Assembly: GCA_002337215.1 (NCBI GenBank)
Contig: DDFO01000018.1
Coordinates: 76,543 to 92,572, forward strand
Source: Phycisphaerales bacterium UBA1926
GTDB lineage: Bacteria > Planctomycetota > Phycisphaerae > Phycisphaerales > UBA1924
DNA length: 16,030 nt
Direction: 5' to 3'
Below the pieces are notes generated by a model. It searched no databases and was not told where the DNA came from. It saw nothing but the letters and a program-made list of their open reading frames with translations. Made by a program: the position numbers and the translations under genes. Numbering within the stretch: position 1 is the first letter of the stretch; each line of letters starts with the position of its first letter. Positions 7,866 through 14,167 of this stretch are shown here, piece by piece.

Positions 7866-9130
7866 TTAGATATCCCTGCGGCGTCATCGCATCGGCTCGC
7901 AGGGGATCGCATAAACCCACGATCAGCAAGTGCTTCCGGTGTTTCGGACGAATCCACGCGATTCGGTGCGGGTGTGTGCTGCGCCGCCGAATGCGCCGTC
8001 CGTGCGCCGGATTCTGCGCCGCCCCCGATTGCACGCTGCCAGTCAGCGTCCGTTTGGGTGAGGTAGTGCCCGGTCGCAACTAGCCGGGTGTTGCCCAGCC
8101 AAGCGCACGCGGTCGAGATCGGATACTCGGTGACGAGTTCTGATTGTCGGCTCCCCCGGAGGTTGTGCCATGCACGGGGCCAGGTTTTCACACCCGCCCG
8201 GGTGATGATCCGCTTCAACTCGGTGTGCGGGTTGTAGCCGACCCGGAAATCAGACAGCACCCGCTCGGTCCCTGCCTCGGCTTGCTCGAACGCGGCGAGC
8301 ATGTGTTCGCGGACTTCGGGGAACAGGGGCACCCATCGCCCCGCCCCGCCGTCGTGGTGCTCGGTCTTCGGCGATCGCACGAACAGCCGGCCTTGATCCC
8401 AGTCGATGTCCGCCCAGCGGAGCCGGAACGCCTCAGAGGGGACGCGGAGCCCGGCGTAGCGGCTCAGAGCGATGAGCAGTCTCCATTGGATCGACGGGGC
8501 CGCGTCGAGCACGCGGGCGATCGTGTCACGGGGGACAAAGACGAGGCGGTCGGGGTTCGCCTCAGTGCCGGCCCGGACTTCGGTGAATGGGTTGGAGTCG
8601 ATCAAGCCGCGCTTGATGCCCCAGCGGAAGAATTGCCGGGAGAGTTTGACGGTCTTCGATGTCGTCGCCTTCGCGTACCCGGTGTCGAGCAGGTGCGCGC
8701 GGAACGCATCGGCCTCGTTCGCTTCGATCGTGTCGGCGTCGTGGTCTTCGCCGAAGTAGTCGAGCAGATGTCGTTGGGCTTGGGCCTGCCGGGTCCGGGT
8801 GCTGTCTTTGATGTCACGGCGGGCATCGTCATTGAACGCGGTGAACAGGTCGTTCAGGGAGACGGTCTGCCGCGTCTCGCGGGCCTCGGTCAGCCCCACG
8901 CGGGCGATGCGGTCGTGGATGTCATCGCCCAGGTCGGCGAGCCATCGGGCGGTGTCGGCGTCGATCGACACCCCGGCGGTGCGGGCCGCGATCAGGTGCT
9001 CCACGCGGGCGAGCACGGATTCGGCGGCCTTCTTGGGCATCTTGCCCAGGCGGATCGCGCGGCGTTTGCTGCCGTCCACGAACAGGATGCGGCGCGCGCC
9101 GGTCTTCTTGTCAGTCGAGAGTGATGCCAT
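7811..9130 (-). CDS. Tyrosine recombinase/integrase, C-terminus swapped by integration
   Basis: 439 aa as it stands. Residues about 88-175 are a SAM-like core-binding domain. The catalytic domain shows R229 (YAGLRVPSEAFRLRW), K255 (SPKTEHH), H322 and R325 (WHNLR) and nucleophile Y356 (TGHYLTQTD); N347 stands where many relatives have H. The ATG at 9130 overlaps the stop of the HTH gene (TAATG), which decides the start. Residues 422-427 are encoded by the att core, and residues 428-439 (RTCDLTLIRGAL) by the antisense strand of the host tRNA gene, with the stop inside the tRNA at 7811-7813. In the circular element the frame would instead continue for 66 codons, now stranded at 13970-14167, giving 493 aa. 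The enzyme integrates and probably excises the element at tRNA-Ile. Confidence 0.93.
   Translation of the reverse strand: MASLSTDKKTGARRILFVDGSKRRAIRLGKMPKKAAESVLARVEHLIAARTAGVSIDADTARWLADLGDDIHDRIARVGLTEARETRQTVSLNDLFTAFNDDARRDIKDSTRTRQAQAQRHLLDYFGEDHDADTIEANEADAFRAHLLDTGYAKATTSKTVKLSRQFFRWGIKRGLIDSNPFTEVRAGTEANPDRLVFVPRDTIARVLDAAPSIQWRLLIALSRYAGLRVPSEAFRLRWADIDWDQGRLFVRSPKTEHHDGGAGRWVPLFPEVREHMLAAFEQAEAGTERVLSDFRVGYNPHTELKRIITRAGVKTWPRAWHNLRGSRQSELVTEYPISTACAWLGNTRLVATGHYLTQTDADWQRAIGGGAESGARTAHSAAQHTPAPNRVDSSETPEALADRGFMRSPASRCDDAAGISNGPNRTRTCDLTLIRGAL
7850..7867. repeat. Left attachment site (attL core) in the tRNA-Ile 3' end
   Basis: The 18-base sequence AGTCCTGTTAGGCCCATT occurs here and again at 14168-14185 in the same orientation. 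It covers the T-arm and acceptor 3' half of the tRNA plus two bases. A tyrosine recombinase gene lies immediately next to it, which is the standard layout for tRNA-targeting elements. Confidence 0.93.
7874..7904. repeat. Inverted repeat just inside attL
   Basis: CCCTGCG (7874-7880) and CGCAGGG (7898-7904) pair around a 17-base loop, 7 bases inside the left att core. It lies within integrase coding sequence. It could be a recombination-protein site or could weakly terminate tRNA transcripts entering the element; there is no T-run. Confidence 0.3.
8003..8022. repeat. 20-bp direct repeat, left copy
   Basis: TGCGCCGGATTCTGCGCCGC is repeated exactly at 14102-14121 in the same orientation. Both copies are read in the same frame on the minus strand, giving GAESGA in the integrase and in its displaced C-terminal part. 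In the excised circle the two copies would flank attP about 200 bases apart. Confidence 0.7.
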
Positions 9131-9339
9131 TACTTGGCCTTTCGTGTGCGGCGCACGGGGCGGAGTTCCAGCCCCAGGTGCTCCGCGAGGATGTCGATGT
9201 TGTCGCCCCGCAGGGCGCGCCCCTCGGTGACGAAACGCCACAAGGTCGAGGGCGGAATACCTGTTGCCTTCGCGACGGCGTATCGGGAGTCCCCGCAGGT
9301 TTCGAGGGCGTGTCTTAGTGTCTCGGTCACGGTTGCCAT
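9130..9339 (-). CDS. Small Cro/C1-type helix-turn-helix protein
   Basis: 69 aa. Residues about 15-60 hold an XRE-type HTH: SRYAVAKATGIPPSTLWRF as the two helices, then GDNIDILAEHLGLELRP, a pattern typical of Cro/C1-family small regulators next to integrases. The stop overlaps the integrase ATG (TAATG), so the two are translationally coupled. It likely controls integrase expression or acts as a directionality factor (inference). A basic tail, RPVRRTRKAK, ends the protein. Confidence 0.85.
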   Translation of the reverse strand: MATVTETLRHALETCGDSRYAVAKATGIPPSTLWRFVTEGRALRGDNIDILAEHLGLELRPVRRTRKAK

Positions 9340-9345
9340 CAGTGC

Positions 9346-9373
9346 AGTCTACCCAATAGTTCGGATAATGCAA
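9346..9373 (-). promoter_or_regulatory. Possible promoter of the HTH-integrase operon
   Basis: On the minus strand TTGCAT (9373-9368) and TAGACT (9351-9346) are spaced by 16 bases and lie immediately before the HTH start at 9339. This would make the transcript leaderless or nearly so. Each hexamer matches the consensus at four of six positions. No clear Shine-Dalgarno sequence precedes this start, which fits a leaderless transcript. Confidence 0.3.
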
Positions 9374-9394
9374 CGTCGTTTTCTGGGCAACAGG

Positions 9395-9440
9395 CCATAG
9401 GGCGCAAGGGCGCACGGTGTGAACCCCCTGCGCTCTATGG
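9395..9440 (-). terminator. Long hairpin at the end of the replication operon
   Basis: CCATAGGGCGCA (9395-9406) pairs with TGCGCTCTATGG (9429-9440), 12 bp with one G-T pair, around 22 bases. It contains the stop codon of the AAA ATPase gene (9435-9437) and separates that leftward operon from the HTH-integrase operon. No T-run follows on the minus strand, so it may act as an imperfect terminator or RNA-stabilising structure. Confidence 0.5.
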
Positions 9441-10481
9441 AGAATCATCGCGTGCGTTGGGCATGTGCCAGACCCAACGCCCGCTGCTGCTGAACCCCTC
9501 ACGGGTCGCCTTTGCACCGATCAGGTTCTTCGTATCTTGGATCTTCCGCCACTTGAAACCATCAGCCTCGGCTCGTTCCTTCACGTCAACGCTCGGGATC
9601 GGGCCGTTCGAGAGCACATCGCGGAGCCAATCCGCGTGCTCGTTGTCGTCCTCACGCGCTCGCCCGCCGTTCGCTGCCGCGAGCACTTCATCCATCGTCC
9701 AGGTTGTCGGACGATCGGCCCACGCCACGCACGCGGGTTCGTCACGGATCTTGAATCCCCAGCCGTCCGGCGACTTGGCGAGGTTGTTCTTCCCGGGAAG
9801 CAACAGCCGTTCCTGTTTGTCGTCCGGGTTCGTTGTCAGGTGCAGCACCGATCGGGCGAGCCCGGTGAAAGCGCGCGAGCCGAGTACAAGGTCGTCGGGG
9901 TGGGTTGCAGTACCTTTGCGAATGTGAGACACAATCAGGACCGCCGCGTCCGCCTTGCTCGCGAGTGCCGCGAGGGGTGCGAGCACCGCGCGGACTTCGG
10001 TGTCCATGTGAGCGTTCACCCCGGCACCGAGATAACTCCCGATCGGGTCAACGACAATCAGCCGCACGTCGTCGATGGTGTCGAGCGCGCGCTCCAATGG
10101 AGCAAGGTCTTCGAGCATGAACGCGGCCTCTACGGGCTTGCCGTTCCGGTCGAGGCGGTGAACACCCGTCAGCATGTGAACGCGGCTCACGTCGGCGTTG
10201 TGGGCGTCGAGGCGGGGCCGCACGGTGTCGGCGGGGTCGTCTTCGGCGGCGACGAACAGCACGCTCCCCCGATCGCACGCGGACCCATCGGGCCAGGCGG
10301 TGCCGGTCGAGACGCGCGCCGCGAAGTCGGCGGTCGCGAACGACTTGCCCAATCCGGGCATCCCGGCGAGCAGAGAGAGACGGCCACGCGGGAGTCGACC
10401 CGGCCACAACCAGCGGACAGGTACGGCCTCCACGTCGGCCATGTTGACGAGCACGGGGGTATCGAGACTGTCGAGGGTCAC
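9435..10481 (-). CDS. RepA-like AAA ATPase (replicative helicase type)
   Basis: 348 aa, starting at a GTG at 10481 that overlaps the preceding stop (GTGA). RecA-fold NTPase: Walker A GMPGLGKS (residues 40-47), AAEDDP at 79-83, Walker B LIVVDPIG (141-148), and the VSHIRKG motif at 184-190, which together fit the AAA_25/RepA hexameric helicase group. Relatives such as RSF1010 RepA unwind DNA at plasmid origins; this identity is by motif, not alignment. The C-terminal 70 residues (ADWLRDVLSNGPIPSVDVKE through FKWRKIQDTKNLIG) resemble a winged-helix domain often found at the end of mobile-element helicases. It ends a four-gene operon with 4-base overlaps. No primase or full initiator is recognised in the element, so it may recruit host replication proteins. 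Confidence 0.85.
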   Translation of the reverse strand: MTLDSLDTPVLVNMADVEAVPVRWLWPGRLPRGRLSLLAGMPGLGKSFATADFAARVSTGTAWPDGSACDRGSVLFVAAEDDPADTVRPRLDAHNADVSRVHMLTGVHRLDRNGKPVEAAFMLEDLAPLERALDTIDDVRLIVVDPIGSYLGAGVNAHMDTEVRAVLAPLAALASKADAAVLIVSHIRKGTATHPDDLVLGSRAFTGLARSVLHLTTNPDDKQERLLLPGKNNLAKSPDGWGFKIRDEPACVAWADRPTTWTMDEVLAAANGGRAREDDNEHADWLRDVLSNGPIPSVDVKERAEADGFKWRKIQDTKNLIGAKATREGFSSSGRWVWHMPNARDDSP

Positions 10482-10717
10482 CGGTTCCCCCCCTTCGGCG
10501 TGTCGCGAAAGTGCTGGGCCAGTCGTTCGAGGGTTGCGTTCCGGGCGTCGAGTTCACGGGCGTAGACCCAGGCGTCGGCGGTCCGGCGAGCCTCGGCACG
10601 GTCGAGTCGGTCGTGGAGTTCGCCACGGGTCATCGACGCCACACTGCGCCGCAATCGGTCGATGTGGGATGGTGGCGGGGAGTCGTTCAGGGGAGGAGGG
10701 GCAGCGCGGTATGTCAT
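10478..10717 (-). CDS. Small hypothetical protein (79 aa)
   Basis: 79 aa, not recognised. A proline-rich start (MTYRAAPPPLNDSPPPSH) is followed by a charged helical region (residues about 20-75) with heptad-like L/A spacing, ending AQHFRDTPKGGNR, so it may be a short coiled coil. The ATG at 10717 was chosen because it overlaps the upstream stop by ATGA; it also overlaps the ATPase start downstream. These couplings on both sides, rather than sequence similarity, support it as a real gene. It may be an accessory of the ATPase. Confidence 0.65.
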   Translation of the reverse strand: MTYRAAPPPLNDSPPPSHIDRLRRSVASMTRGELHDRLDRAEARRTADAWVYARELDARNATLERLAQHFRDTPKGGNR

Positions 10718-11001
10718 GCCGCACCCCCTTCCCAGTTGAGGCTTGCGGCCGATCCCGGTGCGGTGGGGCACCCGGCGGCGATCCACGCATGGAGCCCGGC
10801 GAGGGGGTACACCTTGCGTCGGTCAATCTTCGCGAATGGGATCGCGCCGTCTTTCGTGAGCTGCCACAATTTTCGCTCGGACAGATCGAGCATCACGGCG
10901 GCGTCACGCGGGCCGATGAGCAGGCGGGTATTGTGGTGGTGTTCGTTTGTGTTGCCCGTGTTGCTGGCAGGCTGCCGGGCGGCATTGTCGATGGGGGTCA
11001 T
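10714..11001 (-). CDS. Excisionase/MerR-type helix-turn-helix protein
   Basis: 95 aa. Residues about 27-75 match the HTH_17/AlpA-type fold: LLIGPRDAAVMLDLSERKLW, then LTKDGAIPFAKIDRRKVYPLAGLHAWI, where the wing carries IDRRKVYP. The first 25 residues are a polar N/H-rich tail. Such proteins bind DNA as excisionases or as transcription regulators of mobile elements. In this operon, with a helicase, it may bind the origin or the att site. It overlaps its neighbours on both sides by ATGA. Confidence 0.85.
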   Translation of the reverse strand: MTPIDNAARQPASNTGNTNEHHHNTRLLIGPRDAAVMLDLSERKLWQLTKDGAIPFAKIDRRKVYPLAGLHAWIAAGCPTAPGSAASLNWEGGAA

Positions 11002-11189
11002 TCGTCACCCCCTTCCCGTGCGACGATTGTCACAACGACGCCGTGACGCTGCAGGTGCTCAACGAAGCGTTGAGCCTTCTCCTTGTCACCGGTCCTCCAC
11101 GCGGCGACCAATGTCGCGAACGCCGCTACGACTTCAACCGCCCAGGGCGATCCACTCGCTTCTCTCGATGTTCTGATATGCACCGTCAT
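10998..11189 (-). CDS. Small hypothetical protein, first gene of the replication operon
   Basis: 63 aa, not assigned to a named family. Residues about 14-55 form two likely helices: SPWAVEVVAAFATLVAAWRTGD, then EKAQRFVEHLQRHGVVVTIV. From memory, similar short proteins occur beside excisionase-type HTH genes in planctomycete elements. The start at 11189 is well set by a strong ribosome binding site (AAGGAGG, 5 bases upstream). It overlaps the HTH gene by 4 bases. Confidence 0.75.
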   Translation of the reverse strand: MTVHIRTSREASGSPWAVEVVAAFATLVAAWRTGDKEKAQRFVEHLQRHGVVVTIVAREGGDE

Positions 11190-11235
11190 GCGTGCCTCCT
11201 TTTTGCGACGAAGTGCCGCTAGGAGCAGGCTGTTT

Positions 11236-11328
11236 GGTGCAGGGGTGGTGCGTGGTGCAACGCAACTTTCGGCCTTCAGAGCGCAGAATCGCCAATTTTG
11301 CTTAGCGCGGTGGTGCGTGGTGCGGTGC
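11236..11328. repeat. GGTGC iteron-like repeats (candidate origin or operator)
   Basis: The 15-mer GGTGGTGCGTGGTGC occurs twice in direct orientation (11244-11258 and 11309-11323, start-to-start 65 bases). Six GGTGC units in all begin at 11236, 11247, 11254, 11312, 11319 and 11324. Between them is a relatively AT-rich stretch with CAATTTTGCTTA (11293-11304). The block lies between the 210-aa HTH gene and the replication operon. Iterons plus AT-rich DNA beside a RepA-like ATPase suggest a replication origin; an operator for the operon is the alternative. Confidence 0.5.
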
Positions 11329-11333
11329 GTCGG

Positions 11334-11966
11334 TCAGTCTAGCGACTTGTCAAAATCTTCCTCATCATTCGATTGACGCGAAGCGGGTCGGTTCGGGTCG
11401 AAGTTGTCATCGAAGGCGTCGAGCGTCCCGTCACTGGACTTGAAGCCCGAAAGCGGCTCGTGATCCTGTGCGATCGACCGAGCACGCCTGAAAGTTTTAT
11501 TGCGCGAGAGTGTCGTATGGCTAACGCCGACTTCCTTTGCGATCTCTCGGTTGGACGGCGTTGGCTTCTGATTTAGAAGAACCAATGCAGGTGCAAGCCA
11601 CTTTTCCGTGGCTCGACCGCCGTCGGGCTTCGTCCGCTGGGCTTCCACATGCCCCTTGTCAGTCAGACGCACTTGCAAGCGTTCTTGCCGAAGCCGAGGT
11701 TCGTCGGTGTACCGACTCCACACTCTTTCCCAATTGCCGATCATCGCCAGATTCGCAACAGGAGACACCCAGCCGGGGCGGGGCAACGGTCGCCACTCCA
11801 CGCCTCCTGTGAACGCCCACGGCAGGACTTCAATAAGCCCGTCAGTATCAAGTGCCCGCATGGTGTCTACTGAAATGAACGGGGGGAGTTCGTGCAGCCA
11901 GGAAACGCCGTTCTTTCTCAGCCACGCCAACGCACGCAACTCGTCATCGGAGTGTTGATCGGTCAT
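11334..11966 (-). CDS. DNA-binding protein with C-terminal HTH (hypothetical)
   Basis: 210 aa, family not recognised. Residues about 7-45 and 98-110 (DDELRALAWLRKNGVSWLHE through VRLTDKGHVEAQ) look like a winged-helix layout, including an LTDKG turn. Residues about 136-160 (TPSNREIAKEVGVSHTTLSR) are a clear helix-turn-helix of recombinase/AsnC-like character. The C-terminal tail (185-210) is very acidic and polar and probably disordered. The ATG at 11966 is preferred over an in-frame ATG 54 bases upstream because AAGGCGG lies before it. It ends just before the GGTGC repeats and is a good candidate to bind them. It could regulate or initiate element replication. Confidence 0.7.
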   Translation of the reverse strand: MTDQHSDDELRALAWLRKNGVSWLHELPPFISVDTMRALDTDGLIEVLPWAFTGGVEWRPLPRPGWVSPVANLAMIGNWERVWSRYTDEPRLRQERLQVRLTDKGHVEAQRTKPDGGRATEKWLAPALVLLNQKPTPSNREIAKEVGVSHTTLSRNKTFRRARSIAQDHEPLSGFKSSDGTLDAFDDNFDPNRPASRQSNDEEDFDKSLD

Positions 11967-12144
11967 GTTCACCGCCTTATCCGGGCCGGACCGGGCGGGT
12001 GTCGAGACGGTAAACGACACCCAGCCCAGGCCGTGCGCGGGGGATCAGCCCGCTGCCCGTTGCAAGCGTATCCAGCAGTTGACGTATGCCAAGTCCGGCG
12101 GCGTCCTATGGACTAGTGTTTGGGAACTGGGAAGGACACAAACT

Positions 12145-13281
12145 ATGACGAGGAACAAGGCGATCGGCCTGCTAATGGCGGTTCTATGCGTGACGCCGAT
12201 AGTTGCGCGCTCCATCCCTGAAATGCAGTATCGACAGCACGAGGGGACGATTGAGGGCAAGTACGATCACGTCGAAGACCGATCGACGTTGCGGCTTCGG
12301 CTGGAATTCGATGCGGACCAGAGCTGCCGATTGCGTATCACCGCATGGTCTACGCATGCTGGGCAGTCCCGTCAGCAGGATGTTCGCGAAGTCAATCTGT
12401 CGTTCCAGAGAGATCACGCCTTTCCGCGTTACTTGCTGGAGAAGAACCATGATGTCGTACTCGCTACGAAACGCCAACGTGTCACGGTTCCTGCTGGCGA
12501 GAAAGGCGCGACTTGGCGGGGATTTATCCGTGAGCACGTTGTCGTAAACGGTCGTCCGGTGCCTCGGGATGAGTATGTGCACTTGAGCCAGTCGAACGCC
12601 GCATACCGCCCCATCTGCTGGACAACGGAGACGGTGCTGTTTTCTGTTCCATTCGATCAGTTACTCGGTCTGATTGAGACGAACGAGCAAATAACGATCC
12701 GGGTGGGTAGTCGAGACTTGGAACTTGATCGACGGGAGGTGGATGCACTTCGGGACTTCGCGAGCCGGCTCCGTAAGGGCATGACGATCGAACAGGCCGG
12801 ACGCAAACTACAGCCGGCGGAACGATACCCGTTGGAACTTGAACAGGGCGGTGTCCGTCTCGTTGTCGATGATGCTGGGGATTCGGCAACAGATACTCGT
12901 TCTTCAACAGTCCGGCCATTCTCGGTGCTTTCGGTTGAGGCCGTATCTGTTTCCACGACAGGTGCCGGTGAATCGGTTGCCAGGGTGATCTTCGACGGAG
13001 AGCCAGTAAGTGATCGCTACGGGTTTGGGCGAGTGTCGCGGATCTTCCTCGTATCGAAAGACGATCGCGAGGTTTGGTATTCGTCTCGGCTTGATGATCG
13101 CCCGTCCGATGGTCACTTGGAGCTGACCGTTGATCGCGAGCAACTGGAGGTTTTGGCCAGCCTGTCAGCCGGGTGCTATTTCGACTTCCGTCTATTCAGA
13201 TGGACGCCAAGCAATCCCCAGCGACTGGCACTACGACGATTTGCCCAGGTGATGTTGGATAACTTCGACGAGCGACCATGA
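12145..13281 (+). CDS. Exported protein of unknown function (likely cargo)
   Basis: 378 aa, not recognised. A signal peptide (NKAIGLLMAVLCVTPIVARS, about residues 4-23) precedes a mature part with alternating beta-type hydrophobics and many charged residues. Features include RVGSRDLELDRREVDALRDF near residue 190 and a C-terminal SAGCYFDFRLFRW. The start has GAAGGA 8 bases upstream. It is the only rightward gene of the element, has visibly lower GC than the host genes (50% over 12421-12480), and is convergent with the zinc-ribbon gene 12 bases away. This is the pattern of an acquired cargo gene. A TTGACG at 12079-12084 may be part of its promoter, but no good -10 was found. Any role in host fitness or defence is unproven. 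Confidence 0.75.
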   Translation: MTRNKAIGLLMAVLCVTPIVARSIPEMQYRQHEGTIEGKYDHVEDRSTLRLRLEFDADQSCRLRITAWSTHAGQSRQQDVREVNLSFQRDHAFPRYLLEKNHDVVLATKRQRVTVPAGEKGATWRGFIREHVVVNGRPVPRDEYVHLSQSNAAYRPICWTTETVLFSVPFDQLLGLIETNEQITIRVGSRDLELDRREVDALRDFASRLRKGMTIEQAGRKLQPAERYPLELEQGGVRLVVDDAGDSATDTRSSTVRPFSVLSVEAVSVSTTGAGESVARVIFDGEPVSDRYGFGRVSRIFLVSKDDREVWYSSRLDDRPSDGHLELTVDREQLEVLASLSAGCYFDFRLFRWTPSNPQRLALRRFAQVMLDNFDERP

Positions 13282-13293
13282 CCGAGCGGGTTG

Positions 13294-13656
13294 CTATTGA
13301 TCGGAGACTCGCGGTTCTTCACCCCGGGTGATCGTGATGACGTGATCCGAGTCGATGACGACGGGCAGCCCATCCCCGCCCCAACACAGCGGGGCATCGT
13401 CGCCTTTTCCAACGGCGATGACCGGGGCCTCGGGTGGGTAGTTCCCGATGACCAGCATTACAGAGCCCCCGGTGAACGGCAGGCCGTCGTGATCGAGCAC
13501 CCGGCGGCAGAGCCCGCACACTCCGCCGGCGGTGTCGGCGTCGATGCGGGGGGCGGATGACTTCCGGTGGGGGGCGCGGCACGCGGGGCAGCGTTCGTGG
13601 AGCCTCAGATCGGCGAGCAGGTGTTCCAGGGCGTCGAGGCGTTGGCGGGTGGTCAT
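13294..13656 (-). CDS. Zinc-ribbon-like small protein
   Basis: 120 aa, not recognised. Two cysteine pairs, C23-x2-C26 (CPAC) and C47-x2-C50 (CGLC), suggest a zinc ribbon near the N-terminus, preceded by a helix (TRQRLDALEHLLADLRLH). The rest is beta-rich (GGSVMLVIGNYPPEAPVIAV, then GLPVVIDSDHVITITRG). The start overlaps the upstream 105-aa gene by ATGA. In the circular element it would be the last gene of the HTH-integrase operon. Confidence 0.7.
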   Translation of the reverse strand: MTTRQRLDALEHLLADLRLHERCPACRAPHRKSSAPRIDADTAGGVCGLCRRVLDHDGLPFTGGSVMLVIGNYPPEAPVIAVGKGDDAPLCWGGDGLPVVIDSDHVITITRGEEPRVSDQ

Positions 13657-13970
13657 TGTGTGTTCTCCGTCTTGATCGCCACTACGGACGCCTCTAGGCG
13701 TTCCAAGCGGGCGAGGGTGTCGGCGTCGGTCGGGCGTCCCAGCACCCGGTTGAGCAGTTCGCGGACGGCCTGCACTTCGCCTGCCTTTGCCCTGCTTACC
13801 AGGCTTGCCGCGATGTCGGCCATGTCGTTCTCGGTCACGGCGTTGACGAGGGCGTGTCGCAGGCGTTCGGCCTGCCCCCCGGCGGGGTTGCCCGGTCCGC
13901 CCGGGTTCCCGGGTGCGAACCGTCCCCGCCCGTCCCGCCCGTTGGGTGACGGTGTGCGCGTCGTAGTCAT
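13653..13970 (-). CDS. Small protein with G/N/P-rich start (DUF5681-like)
   Basis: 105 aa. The N-terminal GRFAPGNPGGPGNPAGG is like the RFxPGxSGNPxG opening of DUF5681-type and small-terminase-like phage proteins. It is followed by two helices (AERLRHALVNAVTENDMADI, then LVSRAKAGEVQAVRELLNRVLGRP) and a short coiled coil (DADTLARLERLEASVVAI). Assignment is by motif resemblance only. The ATG at 13970 overlaps the stop of the displaced integrase C-terminal frame (ATGA), evidence that it was built as the gene directly after integrase. Confidence 0.7.
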   Translation of the reverse strand: MTTTRTPSPNGRDGRGRFAPGNPGGPGNPAGGQAERLRHALVNAVTENDMADIAASLVSRAKAGEVQAVRELLNRVLGRPTDADTLARLERLEASVVAIKTENTQ

Positions 13971-14101
13971 CGGGATGTCTCCGTTTTTTGAGCCGCGTCG
14001 ATGCGGGCGAGGATTTCCCGCCGGACCGCCTGCGGCAGCGTCCCCCAGGCCCGGAACACGCGGGCGAGGTCGGGGTCGTGGGTGGGCGAATTGGGCGAAA
14101 C

Positions 14102-14121
14102 TGCGCCGGATTCTGCGCCGC
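14102..14121. repeat. 20-bp direct repeat, right copy
   Basis: Exact copy of 8003-8022 (TGCGCCGGATTCTGCGCCGC), lying 46 bases inside the right att core and coding GAESGA in the displaced integrase end. Confidence 0.7.
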
Positions 14122-14167
14122 GCTCGCTCACAACGTCAGATTTCCCCGGGGTTTGGGAGGTTGTGGT

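Noticed and set aside
8144..9124. Long plus-strand open frame opposite the integrase
   Set aside because: It is a complement-strand shadow of the catalytic domain, with no recognisable motifs or ribosome site.
9131..9517. Upstream extension of the integrase frame to 9517
   Set aside because: This stretch overlaps the whole HTH gene in another frame, and the TAATG overlap at 9130 gives a natural coupled start. The extra residues look unlike protein.
11236..11328. CRISPR array as explanation for the GGTGC repeats
   Set aside because: The repeats are too short and unevenly spaced, there are no spacers of constant length and no cas genes.
11967..12020. Earlier in-frame start for the 210-aa HTH protein
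   Set aside because: The ATG at 11966 has a ribosome site (AAGGCGG) and a better N-terminus, so the extension was left out.
11965..12144. N-terminal extension of the exported cargo protein from 11965
   Set aside because: It would bury the signal peptide 60 residues in; the ATG at 12145 has GAAGGA at the right distance.
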